From the NCBI GenBank assembly GCA_016184125.1, contig JACPDG010000064.1, positions 1 to 64,000 of the forward strand: DNA of 64,000 nucleotides, in the 5' to 3' direction. The translations under genes were made by a program, and so were the position numbers. Below the pieces are notes generated by a model. It was given only the letters and a program-made list of their open reading frames with translations, ran no database searches and was not told the origin of the DNA. This document shows positions 1 to 8,170 of the stretch, piece by piece; position 1 is the first letter of the stretch, and each line of letters starts with the position of its first letter. Source of the stretch: Candidatus Rokuibacteriota bacterium (lineage in GTDB: Bacteria > Methylomirabilota > Methylomirabilia > Rokubacteriales > CSP1-6).

Positions 1-118
1 CCCCCACACCCCCCAACGCTCGGAGCCGTCCCGGGGGACCCGGGACGGCCCTCGATGATCCCCCACACCCCCCAACGCTCGGAGCCGTCCCGGGGGACCC
101 GGGACGGCCCTCGATGAT
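1..118. repeat. G/C-run hairpin repeat, two tandem 59-bp units
   Basis: Two head-to-tail copies of a 59-bp unit (1-59 and 60-118), cut by the left window edge. Each unit has a C-run module followed by a hairpin whose arms contain CCGTCCCGGG and CCCGGGACGG. The same hairpin variant recurs at 48659-48732, so this is one member of the dispersed family described under findings. It lies downstream of the leftward pilX gene at 183. Confidence 0.8.
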
Positions 119-182
119 GCGTGGCCGAGCGTCGAGGCTGTCGGCGCTCGCCGCGGGCCACTGACGGCGAGGGTCGGGGCGC

Positions 183-1505
183 TCAATACCCCCAGCCGAT
201 GATCCAGAGCGACCCGGTCAGCGGCGGGTTCATGCCGCACCCGAACGTGATCGTCGGGTTCCCGCTGATGTCGACGGTGCCCTCCGCGACGATGTAGCCG
301 GTCATCGTCGGGCTCCCGCTGATCTCCACGTCGTCGTGTGCCGCCATGATGCCGTCCTGCAGCGTCGGGCTGCCGCTCACGTCGATGTCGTCACCGGCCA
401 CGAAGATCGTGTCGGTGAGGACGCTCGTGATCGTCGGGCTGCCGGTGACATCGATGTCGCCGGTCGCGATCACCGTCGCCGTCCACGAGCCACCGGACTT
501 CACCGCCGCGTTGCCGGTGACGTAGAAGATGCCGCTGATCGTCGGCGCGGCGCCCCCGGGCGTCAGGCCGGCCTCCCACGTCGCCGGGTTCGGTCCGGAC
601 GGCTGCCTGTACTTGAGGTTGTCCCACGTGCCGTTGTTCGAGAGCGGGCCCGCGATGGTCGCGTACGTGACGACCGGCGGCGAGCCGGACACCGAGCTCT
701 GCTGGATCGTGCCGTCCGCGTTGAGCAGGTAGATGTTCGGCGGGGTGGCGCCTGCCGAGTACGCGTTCTTCGCCTGCGTCTCCGCCGCCGTGAGCGCGCT
801 CGCCGCGCTGATCGGCGGCACCGGGCGTCTCGGCACGCCGGAGATCTGCGTCCCGCCGATCGTCGGCGAGCTCGAACCCGACGTCGAGACGGTGCCGGTG
901 GACGTCGCATTCACGGCGATCGTGGAGCTCGAGCCCTGGAACTGCAGGCCTGCGTTCGAGTGAACGCTGCCGCACGCGCCACTGACGGCGGCGTTGCCGC
1001 TGATCTGCATCCCCTGGTCGCTGCGCACGGCGTCCACCGCGGTGTACGTGTTGGTCATGAACGCGCGGATGGTCCGCGTCGCCCGTCCAAGCCCGGTGTT
1101 CGAGGTGGTCCCGGTGGCGACCACCTCGACGGTGTTGCTGCCGGCGGCGCCGACGGCGCGGTACTGCACCGCGTAATTGCCGTACGTGGCGAGCGGCGCC
1201 CCCGGTGAGGCGACCGCGTAGTTCGTGAGCGTGGCCGGGGCCCCGGCCAGGATCGACGTCGGGTCGACGTTGATCGCGGCGAACGCCGCCTCGATGCCCG
1301 CCTCCGCCATGTAGAGGGCCTGCGCGCTGCGGACGAGGTTGGACGCGATGTTCGTCTCGCTCGTGCCGACGGCGAGCACCGCCGCCGCCATCGTGGAGAG
1401 CACGACCAGCAGGATGAGCGCCATGGGGAGCGCGACGCCACGCTCACCGAACCTGTCCGCCATCCGGATCGCCGGCCGGTGCTGCCGTCCTCGAATCGGC
1501 GTCAT
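183..1505 (-). CDS. PilX-like minor pilin / pilus assembly protein, copy 1
   Basis: 440 aa membrane-anchored pilus protein, last gene of the first pilV-pilW-pilX cassette. After a basic stretch ending ERG (residues 21-23), one hydrophobic helix (about 24-48, starting VALPMALILL) matches the PilX N-terminal type; a Thr/Ser-rich body follows. The last ~100 residues hold four spaced repeats of the form (I/V)D(V/I)(S/T)G(S/N)PT, which suggests a small beta-solenoid. PilX-type proteins help start type IV pilus or pseudopilus assembly in the inner membrane and periplasm. The ATG at 1505 has a GAGGAG ribosome site about 8 nt upstream and lies 11 nt after the pilW stop. An in-frame ATG at 1463 is the alternative. 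The C-terminal repeats are not part of classical PilX. Confidence 0.8.
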   Translation of the reverse strand: MTPIRGRQHRPAIRMADRFGERGVALPMALILLVVLSTMAAAVLAVGTSETNIASNLVRSAQALYMAEAGIEAAFAAINVDPTSILAGAPATLTNYAVASPGAPLATYGNYAVQYRAVGAAGSNTVEVVATGTTSNTGLGRATRTIRAFMTNTYTAVDAVRSDQGMQISGNAAVSGACGSVHSNAGLQFQGSSSTIAVNATSTGTVSTSGSSSPTIGGTQISGVPRRPVPPISAASALTAAETQAKNAYSAGATPPNIYLLNADGTIQQSSVSGSPPVVTYATIAGPLSNNGTWDNLKYRQPSGPNPATWEAGLTPGGAAPTISGIFYVTGNAAVKSGGSWTATVIATGDIDVTGSPTITSVLTDTIFVAGDDIDVSGSPTLQDGIMAAHDDVEISGSPTMTGYIVAEGTVDISGNPTITFGCGMNPPLTGSLWIIGWGY

Positions 1506-1516
1506 CGACCGGCTCC

Positions 1517-2308
1517 TCACACCGTCCGCATGCTGCGGAGCTGCACGCGGATCTTCATGGTCCGGCGGGCCCCGCCGGAGGCCGTCGCCGTGAGCTCCAC
1601 GCCGACGGAATCGATGGCGGTCAGGCTCACCGTGGCGTTCCCGTTGACGTCGTAGGCCGTCATCGTGAACGCGGCGACCTGGTCCATCATCTGCACGGCG
1701 CCGTCGTTGTCGGTGCGGGTGATCGTCCTCGCGCCCGCGTCGTACGTCCACGTCACCTGCTCGACCGAGCGCGCGATGCTGTCGCTCGGGAAGAGGTTCG
1801 AGAGACCGGTCCACGTGCCGGCCGCAGGCGGCGCGCCCAGCGTGAACGACGTGCCGCTGATGGCCGCGACCCTCGCGACCTCGCGCAGCGTCCCGCTCGC
1901 CAGGTAGATGAGCTCGTCCTGGGTGAAGCCGGTCGCGGAGGTGACCAGCACCGTGTTCATACCCGACGCGGCGCTCAGCGTCGTGTTCGCGTCGCCGTTC
2001 ACGTCGCCCAGGAACGTGATCGACGTCGTGCTGAACGCCGTGATCGGGTACCCCGCGTTGCCGGCACCGAAGTAGAACGACCCGATCATCCGGAGGTCGG
2101 TCGCCACGCGCTCGAGGACGGACCGGGCCGCCGTCTGGGCATCCTCGGCCGCCGTCGCCCGGCTGTACGCCTTCTGGGAGACGTCGAGGGTGCCGAACAG
2201 CGCCATCATCATCAGGGCGAGGATCACGATGACGACGAGGAGCTCGGGCAGGCTGAACCCGCGGTCCGACAGGGCCGTTCGGAGGCTGGCGCGCATGGCG
2301 TCCCTCAC
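1517..2308 (-). CDS. PilW-like prepilin-type minor pilin, copy 1
   Basis: 263 aa protein with a type III (prepilin) signal. The basic leader ends at Gly17, the cleavage site precedes FSLPE, and the +5 Glu (Glu22) needed for methylation and pilin packing is present; a hydrophobic helix to about residue 40 follows. The body contains a FYFGAGNAGYPITAF stretch shared almost unchanged with copy 2. It should be processed by PilD peptidase and built into the pilus tip complex with the neighbouring PilV and PilX. The GTG start overlaps the pilV stop by 4 bp (GTGA), so translation is probably coupled. Family assignment is firm; the exact sub-role is inferred from gene order. Confidence 0.82.
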   Translation of the reverse strand: MRDAMRASLRTALSDRGFSLPELLVVIVILALMMMALFGTLDVSQKAYSRATAAEDAQTAARSVLERVATDLRMIGSFYFGAGNAGYPITAFSTTSITFLGDVNGDANTTLSAASGMNTVLVTSATGFTQDELIYLASGTLREVARVAAISGTSFTLGAPPAAGTWTGLSNLFPSDSIARSVEQVTWTYDAGARTITRTDNDGAVQMMDQVAAFTMTAYDVNGNATVSLTAIDSVGVELTATASGGARRTMKIRVQLRSMRTV

Positions 2309-2805
2309 GGACGCGCGGCGATGATAGTGCTGAGCCCGACGCCCTCCTGCACCATGCCGGCCGCGGCCGCGTACTTGTAACGCACGGTGACCGTCACCGT
2401 CTTCATGTTGGCCCCGGGGGTGCTGTCCTGGATCGCCACGCTGCGGCTGAAGTTCGCGTACCCCGTGATGCTTCCGAAGGCCTCGGTCGGGAAGTTCGCG
2501 GCCGTGATCTGATCGACCGGGCCGGTGATCGTGTACGGCGCCCGCTTGACCTGCTCGAGCCGTTCCTGCGCGAGCATCATCGCGGTCGACACGGCGGCCC
2601 CCCGCTCGATGGCGCCCTGCCCGCCGGTGATGCCTGCCGACACACCCGCGCTCGACACGACGAGCGCGCTCGCCATGCCGAGCAACCCGATCGTGAGGAC
2701 GGCCATGGCGACCAGGATCTCGGGCAGGGTCAGCCCCGTCGTGTCGCGGAAGGAGGAGTTCGCGCGCGGGACAGCGAGCACGGTACGGTCAGCGGCTGAC
2801 GGCAT
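2305..2805 (-). CDS. PilV-like prepilin-type minor pilin, copy 1
   Basis: 166 aa protein with a prepilin cleavage signal G24/LTLPE (Glu29 at +5) and a hydrophobic helix LVAMAVLTIGLLGMA typical of PilV/GspI-class minor pilins. It is the first gene of the leftward cassette pilV-pilW-pilX and overlaps pilW by 4 bp. About 145 bp without genes separate it from the equivalent downstream gene of the second cassette. The start at 2805 has no strong ribosome site; no better in-frame start precedes the signal. Its paralogue at 5073-5567 is collinear and highly similar. Confidence 0.82.
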   Translation of the reverse strand: MPSAADRTVLAVPRANSSFRDTTGLTLPEILVAMAVLTIGLLGMASALVVSSAGVSAGITGGQGAIERGAAVSTAMMLAQERLEQVKRAPYTITGPVDQITAANFPTEAFGSITGYANFSRSVAIQDSTPGANMKTVTVTVRYKYAAAAGMVQEGVGLSTIIAARP

Positions 2806-2854
2806 GTGACCGCGACCGGATGGCGAGCGAGGAGAGCGCCATGGCTGTCCAGCT

Positions 2855-2884
2855 AGTCTAGCCGAACGGCCGGCTTTCCTTCAA
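2855..2884 (-). promoter_or_regulatory. candidate sigma-70-type promoter for cassette 1
   Basis: On the minus strand TTGAAG (2884-2879) and TAGACT (2860-2855) are separated by 18 bp, about 50 bp upstream of the pilV copy 1 start. It would let cassette 1 be transcribed independently of cassette 2. Sequence match only. Confidence 0.4.
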
Positions 2885-2895
2885 TGGCGCGGTAT

Positions 2896-2950
2896 CACGG
2901 CAACAGGGCCGTGTTGACGGGCACTTGCGAAGCCCGGACGGCTGTCCGGG
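2896..2950 (-). terminator. two small hairpins after cassette 2
   Basis: Immediately downstream of the pilX copy 2 stop are a 7-bp stem (CCCGGAC/GTCCGGG, 2933-2950) and a 6-bp stem (CACGGC/GCCGTG, 2896-2913). Neither is followed by a T-run, so if they terminate they do so imperfectly. Confidence 0.35.
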
Positions 2951-4267
2951 TCAGAACCCCCAGGCGACGATCGTCAGCGGCGTCGTGATCGGCGGGTTCA
3001 TCCCGCATCCGAAGCTGATGATCGGCGTGCCGCTGATGTCGATCGTGTCCTCGGAAACGAGGAACCCGGTGAGGTTGGGGCTGCCGCTGATCTCGATCTC
3101 GCCGTGCGCGGCCACGACGCCTTCCACGAACGTCGGGCTCCCGCTGACGTCGATGTCGTCCCCGGACACCAGGACGGTATCCGTCAGCACGTTCGTGATC
3201 GTCGGGCTTCCGATGACGCTGATGTCGGCCGTGGCGATGATCGTCGCGGTCCACGGCCCGCTCGCCTTCACCTCCAGGTTGCCGGTGACGTAGAAGATGC
3301 CGCTGATGGTCGGCGCAGCGCCGCCGGTCGTGAGCCCGGCCTCCCAGGTCGCGGGGTTCGGACCGGACGGTTGCCGGTACTTCAGGTTGTCCCAGGTGCC
3401 GTTGTTGCCGAGCGGGCCGGCGATCGTCGTGTAGGTCACGACCGGTGGCGATCCGGAGACCGCGCTCTGTTCGATCGTCCCGTCGCCGTTGAGCCTGTAG
3501 ATCGTCGGGACGGTCGTGCCGGCCGTGTACGCGTCTTTTGCCTGGGTCTCGGCGGCTGTGAGGGCCTCCGAGGCGCTGATCGTCGGCACCGGGCGGCGCG
3601 GCACGTCGCTGATCGACGCGCCGCCGACCGTCGGTGAGCTCGTGCCCGTCGTCGACACCGTCCCGGTCGCGGTGGCGTTCACCGCGATCGTCGCGGCCGA
3701 CCCCTGGAACTGCACGCCCTGGTTGGAGTGGATGCTGCCGCAGGCGCCGCCGATGCTCGCGTTCCCGGACACCTGCAGCGTCCGGTCGCTGCGCACGGCG
3801 TCGGGAGCCGAGTAGCTGTTCGTCATCAGCGCGCGCAGCGTGCGCGTTCCGCGCCCGAGCGCGGTCGCCGACGTCGTGCCGGTGGAGACGACCTCCACGG
3901 TCCTCGCGCCCACGGTCCGGTACTGGACCGCGTACGTGCCCTGCGTCGCGAGCATCGCTGCCGGAGCGGTGACGGCGAGCGTCGCGAGCATCGAGGGAGC
4001 GCTGGTCAGCAGCGACGTGTCGGCATTGATTGCGGCAAAGGCCGCCTCGAGACCGGCCTCGGCGAGGTACAGCGCCTCGGCCGCGCGGCGGTGGTTGGTG
4101 GAGATGTTCGTCTCGCTGGACCCCACGGCGAGCACCGCGGCCGCGAGCGTCGACAGCACGACCAGGACGATGAGCGCCATCGGGAGCGCGATGCCGTCTT
4201 CGCGGCGCGTGCGGGCGTGCGAGCGGGCGACGTGTCGACGGAGCGGAGCCGGGTCCATGCGGATCAT
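2951..4267 (-). CDS. PilX-like minor pilin / pilus assembly protein, copy 2
   Basis: 438 aa paralogue of the protein at 183-1505, with the same order of parts: basic N-terminus, hydrophobic helix (about 26-50, IALPMALIVLVVLS), a GACGSIHSNQGVQFQGS-type segment, and a C-terminal set of SGSPT-like repeats ending in FGCGMNPP. The ATG at 4267 overlaps the pilW copy 2 stop by 4 bp (ATGA), which is tighter than in copy 1. The two proteins are alignable end to end, so the cassette was duplicated as a block and then diverged. Role as for copy 1: membrane-anchored initiator or adhesive tip part of a type IV pilus-like fibre. Confidence 0.8.
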   Translation of the reverse strand: MIRMDPAPLRRHVARSHARTRREDGIALPMALIVLVVLSTLAAAVLAVGSSETNISTNHRRAAEALYLAEAGLEAAFAAINADTSLLTSAPSMLATLAVTAPAAMLATQGTYAVQYRTVGARTVEVVSTGTTSATALGRGTRTLRALMTNSYSAPDAVRSDRTLQVSGNASIGGACGSIHSNQGVQFQGSAATIAVNATATGTVSTTGTSSPTVGGASISDVPRRPVPTISASEALTAAETQAKDAYTAGTTVPTIYRLNGDGTIEQSAVSGSPPVVTYTTIAGPLGNNGTWDNLKYRQPSGPNPATWEAGLTTGGAAPTISGIFYVTGNLEVKASGPWTATIIATADISVIGSPTITNVLTDTVLVSGDDIDVSGSPTFVEGVVAAHGEIEISGSPNLTGFLVSEDTIDISGTPIISFGCGMNPPITTPLTIVAWGF

Positions 4268-5076
4268 CCCACCCTCATGCTGCGCAGCTGCACGCGGACG
4301 CCGAGCGTCCGGCGCGCGCCGCGGGGGTCCTCGACGGTGAGCGCCACCCCGATCGAGTCGATGGCGCTCAGGGTCGTCGTCGCCGTGCCGTTCACGTCGT
4401 ACCCGGCGAGCGAGAAGGCCACCACGTTGTCCATGACGGTCACGGCACCCGAGTCGGCTTCGGTCCGGGTGAGCGTCCGCGCCGCGGCGTCGTAGCTCCA
4501 CGTCACCTGCTCGACGGACCGCACCATGCTGTTCGCGGGGTAGCTGTTCGCGAGCGCGGTCCACGTCCCCGCCGCCGGCGGAGCCGACAGGGTCAGCGTC
4601 GTGCTGCTCGACGGGTCCGAGGCGATCGTGGCGACCTCCCGGAACGCCCCGCTGCCCACGTACACGAGCTCGTTCTGCGTGAAGCCGGTCGCCGACGCGA
4701 GCGTGATCCCGGTCGCGGTCGCCGCGGCCGTCGTCGTCGTGCTGCCGTCGCCGTTCACGTCGCCCCAGAAGCTGATCGAGGTGGAGCCGAACGCCGTGAT
4801 CGGGAATCCCGCGTTGCCTGCGCCGAAGTAGAACGAGCCGACCATCCGGAGATCGGTCGCGAGGCGGTCGAGCGTCGCGCGCGCCGCCACCTGCGCCTCC
4901 TCGGCCGACGTCGCCCGGCCGTACGCCTTCTGCGAGACGTCGAGCGCTCCGAACAGCGCCGCCATGATCAGGCTCAGGACCGCGATGGCGACGAGCAGCT
5001 CGGCGAGGCTGAAGCCGCGGTGTCCCTGCGCAGCGCGCAGCCCACGGCTGGCGCGGCGTCTCACGCGGCCGTTCAT
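4264..5076 (-). CDS. PilW-like prepilin-type minor pilin, copy 2
   Basis: 270 aa protein with prepilin cleavage at Gly21/FSLAE (Glu26 at +5) and a hydrophobic helix LLVAIAVLSLIMAALFGAL. The body aligns with copy 1 through the FYFGAGNAGFPITAF segment and ends in the same QLRSMR motif. The ATG at 5076 overlaps the pilV stop by 4 bp, and its own stop overlaps the pilX start by 4 bp, so all three genes of this cassette are translationally coupled. Longer upstream open frame is ignored because the prepilin signal fixes the start region. Confidence 0.82.
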   Translation of the reverse strand: MNGRVRRRASRGLRAAQGHRGFSLAELLVAIAVLSLIMAALFGALDVSQKAYGRATSAEEAQVAARATLDRLATDLRMVGSFYFGAGNAGFPITAFGSTSISFWGDVNGDGSTTTTAAATATGITLASATGFTQNELVYVGSGAFREVATIASDPSSSTTLTLSAPPAAGTWTALANSYPANSMVRSVEQVTWSYDAAARTLTRTEADSGAVTVMDNVVAFSLAGYDVNGTATTTLSAIDSIGVALTVEDPRGARRTLGVRVQLRSMRVG

Positions 5077-5567
5077 GGCCGCGCCGCCACGATCGTGCCG
5101 AGCGTCAGTCCTTCTTCGCTCCGGCCGGATGCCGCCGCGTATCGGTACCGGACCGTGACGGTGACCGTCTTCATGTTGGGGCCCGGCGTGCCGTTCTCGA
5201 TCGTGACGCTGCGGCTGAAGTTCGGGTAGCCGGCGATGCTCCCGAATGCCTCGCTCGGGAAATTCGCGGCGGTGATCTCGTCGACCCCGCCCGTGATGAT
5301 GTAGTCCGCGCGCTTCACCTGTTCGAGCCGCGCCTGCGCGAGCACGGTCGCCGCGGACACGCCGAAGCCGCGCTCGATTGCGCCCTGACCGCCCGTGATC
5401 GCCGCCGACACGCCGCCGCTCGAGACGGCGAGCGCAGCGGCCATGCCGAGGAGCCCGATGGTGAGGATGGCCATCGCCACCAGGATCTCGGGCAGCGTCA
5501 GTCCTCGCTGGTCCGCCGCAGCGGTCGGTTGTTGCTCGCACTGAGCTCGCGGCATCTCGCGCAGCAT
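5073..5567 (-). CDS. PilV-like prepilin-type minor pilin, copy 2
   Basis: 164 aa. Prepilin cleavage at Gly22/LTLPE (Glu27 at +5) is followed by a hydrophobic helix nearly identical to copy 1. The ATG at 5567 was chosen because GAGGA lies about 8 nt upstream; in-frame ATGs at 5603 and 5555 are alternatives. First gene of the second leftward cassette. Its protein shares a long conserved core with copy 1 (TGGQGAIERG and AANFP-EAFGSI), showing a recent or constrained duplication. Confidence 0.82.
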   Translation of the reverse strand: MLREMPRAQCEQQPTAAADQRGLTLPEILVAMAILTIGLLGMAAALAVSSGGVSAAITGGQGAIERGFGVSAATVLAQARLEQVKRADYIITGGVDEITAANFPSEAFGSIAGYPNFSRSVTIENGTPGPNMKTVTVTVRYRYAAASGRSEEGLTLGTIVAARP

Positions 5568-5772
5568 GGTGATCGTCCTCGCGGGGGCGGGAACACGATC
5601 CATGCCACGCGTCCCTGAGCGGACCCGACGTTCCCTGAATTGCTTTCCGTGCCTGCACTTGGCGCCGCCACCGGGACGTTCGGCGCCGCATCGCCGGCGA
5701 GACGCGATGTCACCGGGCGGACCGGCCTGGCACCGCTCCGCAGTGCCAGAGCCCGTGAACGAGTCGCGGTGG

Positions 5773-5844
5773 TCGAGGAGCGCCACGGCTGTGCCGGGGC
5801 GCTCCGAGCGTGGGGGGCTTGGGGGGCTTCGATAGTCCCCCCAT
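5773..5844. repeat. G/C-run double-hairpin repeat
   Basis: Complete copy in the 296-bp gap between two leftward pilus transcription units. The order is GGAGCGCC...GGCGCTCC hairpin, two G-runs, then GGGGGG...CCCCCC. The remainder of the gap (5568-5772) shows nothing I can assign apart from the pilV leader. Confidence 0.8.
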
Positions 5845-5863
5845 GATCTGGATCACCCGGCGG

Positions 5864-7042
5864 TCAGCAGCCGGTCGGCCGGTCGCAGTAGGCGCCGGGG
5901 CGCACGAACCAGCCGGACGGGAGCAGACTCGAGCCGCGCGCGGCCGTGCAGTCGAAGGCGACGCTCAGATTGCCGAGGATCGAGGCCGGAGCCCCGAGGC
6001 GTCCGGCGGCGACGATCATGCCCGTGATGCGCGAGCCGCCGCTGTCCGCCGCGCTCACGGCGTTCGCCGCATACACGAGACCGGCGATCTCGCCGAAGTG
6101 GCCCTCGAGCGAGACGTCGCCGTTCACCACGATCCAGCCGCGGAACGGTACCTGAGCCGCGAAGCCCGGTCGGATCGCGACGACGGCACGGTTCGTCGGC
6201 GCGAGCGCGTTCGTGCCGGCCGGCGTGTCGACGAAGACGAGACCGTCCCGGACGTCGGTCAGCTCGAAGGGACCGTCGGACGGCGGGCGCCGGTAGCCGC
6301 CGCGTGTCGCCGCGAGGGCTTTCAGCGTGTCGAGATCCTCGTCGGTGAGGCTCGGCACGGCCTGGCTTCCGAGCCAGTCACGGCCCTCGACGTTGGCCGC
6401 CGATTCACCGGGTGCTGCGCCGGCACCGAACAGCCGGGCGGACGCACCGAAGACGACGTCAGCGCTCGCTGCCACCGCCGCCTTGGCGCCGCAATCCGAC
6501 GCGTCGCTGCCGCGGGCATCGACGGTGACCGCGCTCGTCAACCCGACCGTCGTCCCGGTGCAGACGGCGCAGACCGCCTCGCGCGGCACGTTACGGACCC
6601 TGGCGACGCTCGCGACGACGCGGCTGGTGCTGCTCGTTCGCGTGCCGGGCCCCTCGCCGTGCGGGCTCCAGCCGATCGAGCGGACGACCCGAACATGCTG
6701 GTCGCTGCCGCTGACCATGACGAAGAATCCCCCTTCCGGACCGAGACGGATGAAGCTCGAGCCATCGTACGGTGCCGCCGCCGCTGCGTTGACGACGACG
6801 TTCGGCGGCGTTCCGGTGCCGCCGAAGGCACCGGGCGCCGTCGCGTTCGTCAGCGCCCACAGAGCGCGCTCGAGCCCGCTGTCCGCCATCAATCGGGCTT
6901 GCGCCGAGCGCAGGTGGTTGGTCGCGATCACCGGCTCGGTGCGCGCGAGGGTCGCGAACACCGCCGACAGCGTCGCGAGCATGCAGAGCGTCATGAGCGC
7001 CATCGGCAGCGCGATGCCGCGCCGATCCCTGGCGCAGGTCAT
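5864..7042 (-). CDS. PilX-like pilus protein with C-terminal solenoid, third copy
   Basis: 392 aa. The N-terminus reads RDRRGIALPMALMTLCMLA, a basic leader followed by a hydrophobic helix of the PilX kind, then a RTEPVIATNH segment seen also in the gene at 43444. The body contains the LTDEDLDTLKALA-type helix and a GWIVVNGDVSLEGHFGEIAGL repeat region shared in layout with that gene. The ATG at 7042 is preferred because the helix begins shortly after it and because a sigma-54-type promoter lies upstream at 7148-7165; the in-frame start at 7135 would leave almost no leader. Monocistronic, unlike the two cassettes. Role inferred: pilus or pseudopilus assembly. Confidence 0.72.
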   Translation of the reverse strand: MTCARDRRGIALPMALMTLCMLATLSAVFATLARTEPVIATNHLRSAQARLMADSGLERALWALTNATAPGAFGGTGTPPNVVVNAAAAAPYDGSSFIRLGPEGGFFVMVSGSDQHVRVVRSIGWSPHGEGPGTRTSSTSRVVASVARVRNVPREAVCAVCTGTTVGLTSAVTVDARGSDASDCGAKAAVAASADVVFGASARLFGAGAAPGESAANVEGRDWLGSQAVPSLTDEDLDTLKALAATRGGYRRPPSDGPFELTDVRDGLVFVDTPAGTNALAPTNRAVVAIRPGFAAQVPFRGWIVVNGDVSLEGHFGEIAGLVYAANAVSAADSGGSRITGMIVAAGRLGAPASILGNLSVAFDCTAARGSSLLPSGWFVRPGAYCDRPTGC

Positions 7043-7147
7043 CGGGGACCGCTCGGTCGCGCACCGGTCGCAACCGGCTGTGTGCCGGATGACGCGAAGG
7101 ACGAAATCGGTGACGGCGACTGCAGCGCGGCGCACGGGTCACCCCGG

Positions 7148-7165
7148 TGCACGGCAAGTGCCACG
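7148..7165 (-). promoter_or_regulatory. sigma-54-type promoter
   Basis: The minus strand reads TGGCACTTGCCGTGCA, with the invariant GG (7162-7161) and GC (7150-7149) separated by exactly 10 bp. The -24 part is a perfect TGGCAC; the -12 part is GTGCA instead of TTGCA. The GC lies 107 nt before the ATG at 7042, the same distance as in the promoter of the PilX-like gene at 43444. Confidence 0.6.
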
Positions 7166-7313
7166 CGGTATCCCGCGTGAGGACGGGGGCGCGCGTCACC
7201 GAGCGCTCACTGACCCGAGCGCGTTGCACGCGTACCTGTGCAGCACGCGCACGCACTTGGGATGTCGGCGTTGGCGGCGCACGGCCAGGACGGGTGGTGC
7301 GCTGACGGCGACA

Positions 7314-7473
7314 CGGGCGATCGGGTCCGGGGAGCCGCGGGGGTCGGGTGACCCGTTCCCCGCCGCCCGTATTCCGCGGCGCCGCGTGACCGATAGGGAA
7401 CGCCTCGGCAAGTCGAGCGGGCGCGGCGGGTCGTGGTCAGAGACCTCCGCGGCTCCCCGGACCCGATCGCCCG
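7314..7473. repeat. 27-bp perfect inverted repeat (32 bp with one wobble)
   Basis: Arms 7314-7340 and 7447-7473 are perfect reverse complements; five more positions inward also pair, apart from one G-T. They enclose about 95 bp. No gene is visible in the gap 7043-7517 that contains it, apart from the pilX leader. It could be a small non-autonomous mobile element, or a very long hairpin ending the leftward tesA transcript; there is no target-site duplication that I can see. Confidence 0.75.
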
Positions 7474-7517
7474 CCTGGCGTGTCGTCGAACGGGCGGGAC
7501 GCGGTGCGCCGATGCGT

Positions 7518-8156
7518 TCAGTCCGCGCGGGCGCGCAGCAGGCGTTCGACGTGGGGCCAGAGGCGCTCGGCGATCACGCGGTGACCCGCGGCGTTCGGGT
7601 GGATCCCGTCCCTCTGGTTCAGGCGCGGGTTCGCCGCGACGCCGTCGAGCAGGAACGGCATCAACGGCGCGCCGGTCCGCTTCGCGACGGCGGGGAACAG
7701 GGCTGCGAACTCGCGTGCGAGCTCGTCGCCGTAGTTCGGCGGCAGCCGCATGCCGGCCAGCAGCACGCGCGCGCCCGACCCCTGGAAGCGATGCACGATC
7801 GCCTCGAGGTTCTCGCGGGTCGTCGCGGGGCTCTGCCCGCGGAGCCCGTCGTTCGCTCCGAGCGCGACGATGACGATCTCCGGCTGTGAGCGGAGCACCC
7901 AGTCGACACGGCGGAGCGCGCCCGCGGTCGTGTCGCCGCTCACGCCCGCATTCACGACCCGGTGCGGGTAGCCGCTGCGTCGCACCCGTGCTTGCAGCAG
8001 CGCCGGATACGCCTCATCGGGCGCGACACCGAGTCCGGCGGTGAGGCTGTCCCCGAAGGCGAGGATCACGGGCTCCGCCGCGGCGGACACCGCGCCGGCG
8101 GCGAGCACGAACGTGATCGCGAGCACGGCGAGGCCCGGCGCGCGAAGACGGCGCAT
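7518..8156 (-). CDS. tesA: TesA-like SGNH/GDSL arylesterase-thioesterase
   Basis: 212 aa secreted hydrolase of the TesA family (multifunctional acyl-CoA thioesterase, lysophospholipase and arylesterase in the periplasm). A signal peptide covers about residues 1-27. The SGNH blocks are visible in order: FGDSLTAG with nucleophile Ser37, SGDTT, GANDG, and DGIHPN with the catalytic Asp and His near residues 185-188. Length matches the family. It is divergent from the ABC ATPase gene with only 14 bp between starts, the same arrangement as tesA-ybbA-ybbP in enteric bacteria, so a shared promoter region must lie within or beside the coding ends. Confidence 0.9.
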   Translation of the reverse strand: MRRLRAPGLAVLAITFVLAAGAVSAAAEPVILAFGDSLTAGLGVAPDEAYPALLQARVRRSGYPHRVVNAGVSGDTTAGALRRVDWVLRSQPEIVIVALGANDGLRGQSPATTRENLEAIVHRFQGSGARVLLAGMRLPPNYGDELAREFAALFPAVAKRTGAPLMPFLLDGVAANPRLNQRDGIHPNAAGHRVIAERLWPHVERLLRARAD

Positions 8157-8170
8157 GCCCGGAGTGTAGT

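Noticed and set aside
5580-5680. Possible sigma-54 promoters before cassette 2 (GGCAC...GC and TGGCAT...GT)
   Set aside because: Spacing is 8 bp in one case and the -12 GC is missing in the other.
7043-7517. Small open frames in the gap containing the long inverted repeat
   Set aside because: No ribosome sites, and the peptides are made of the inverted repeat in both frames.
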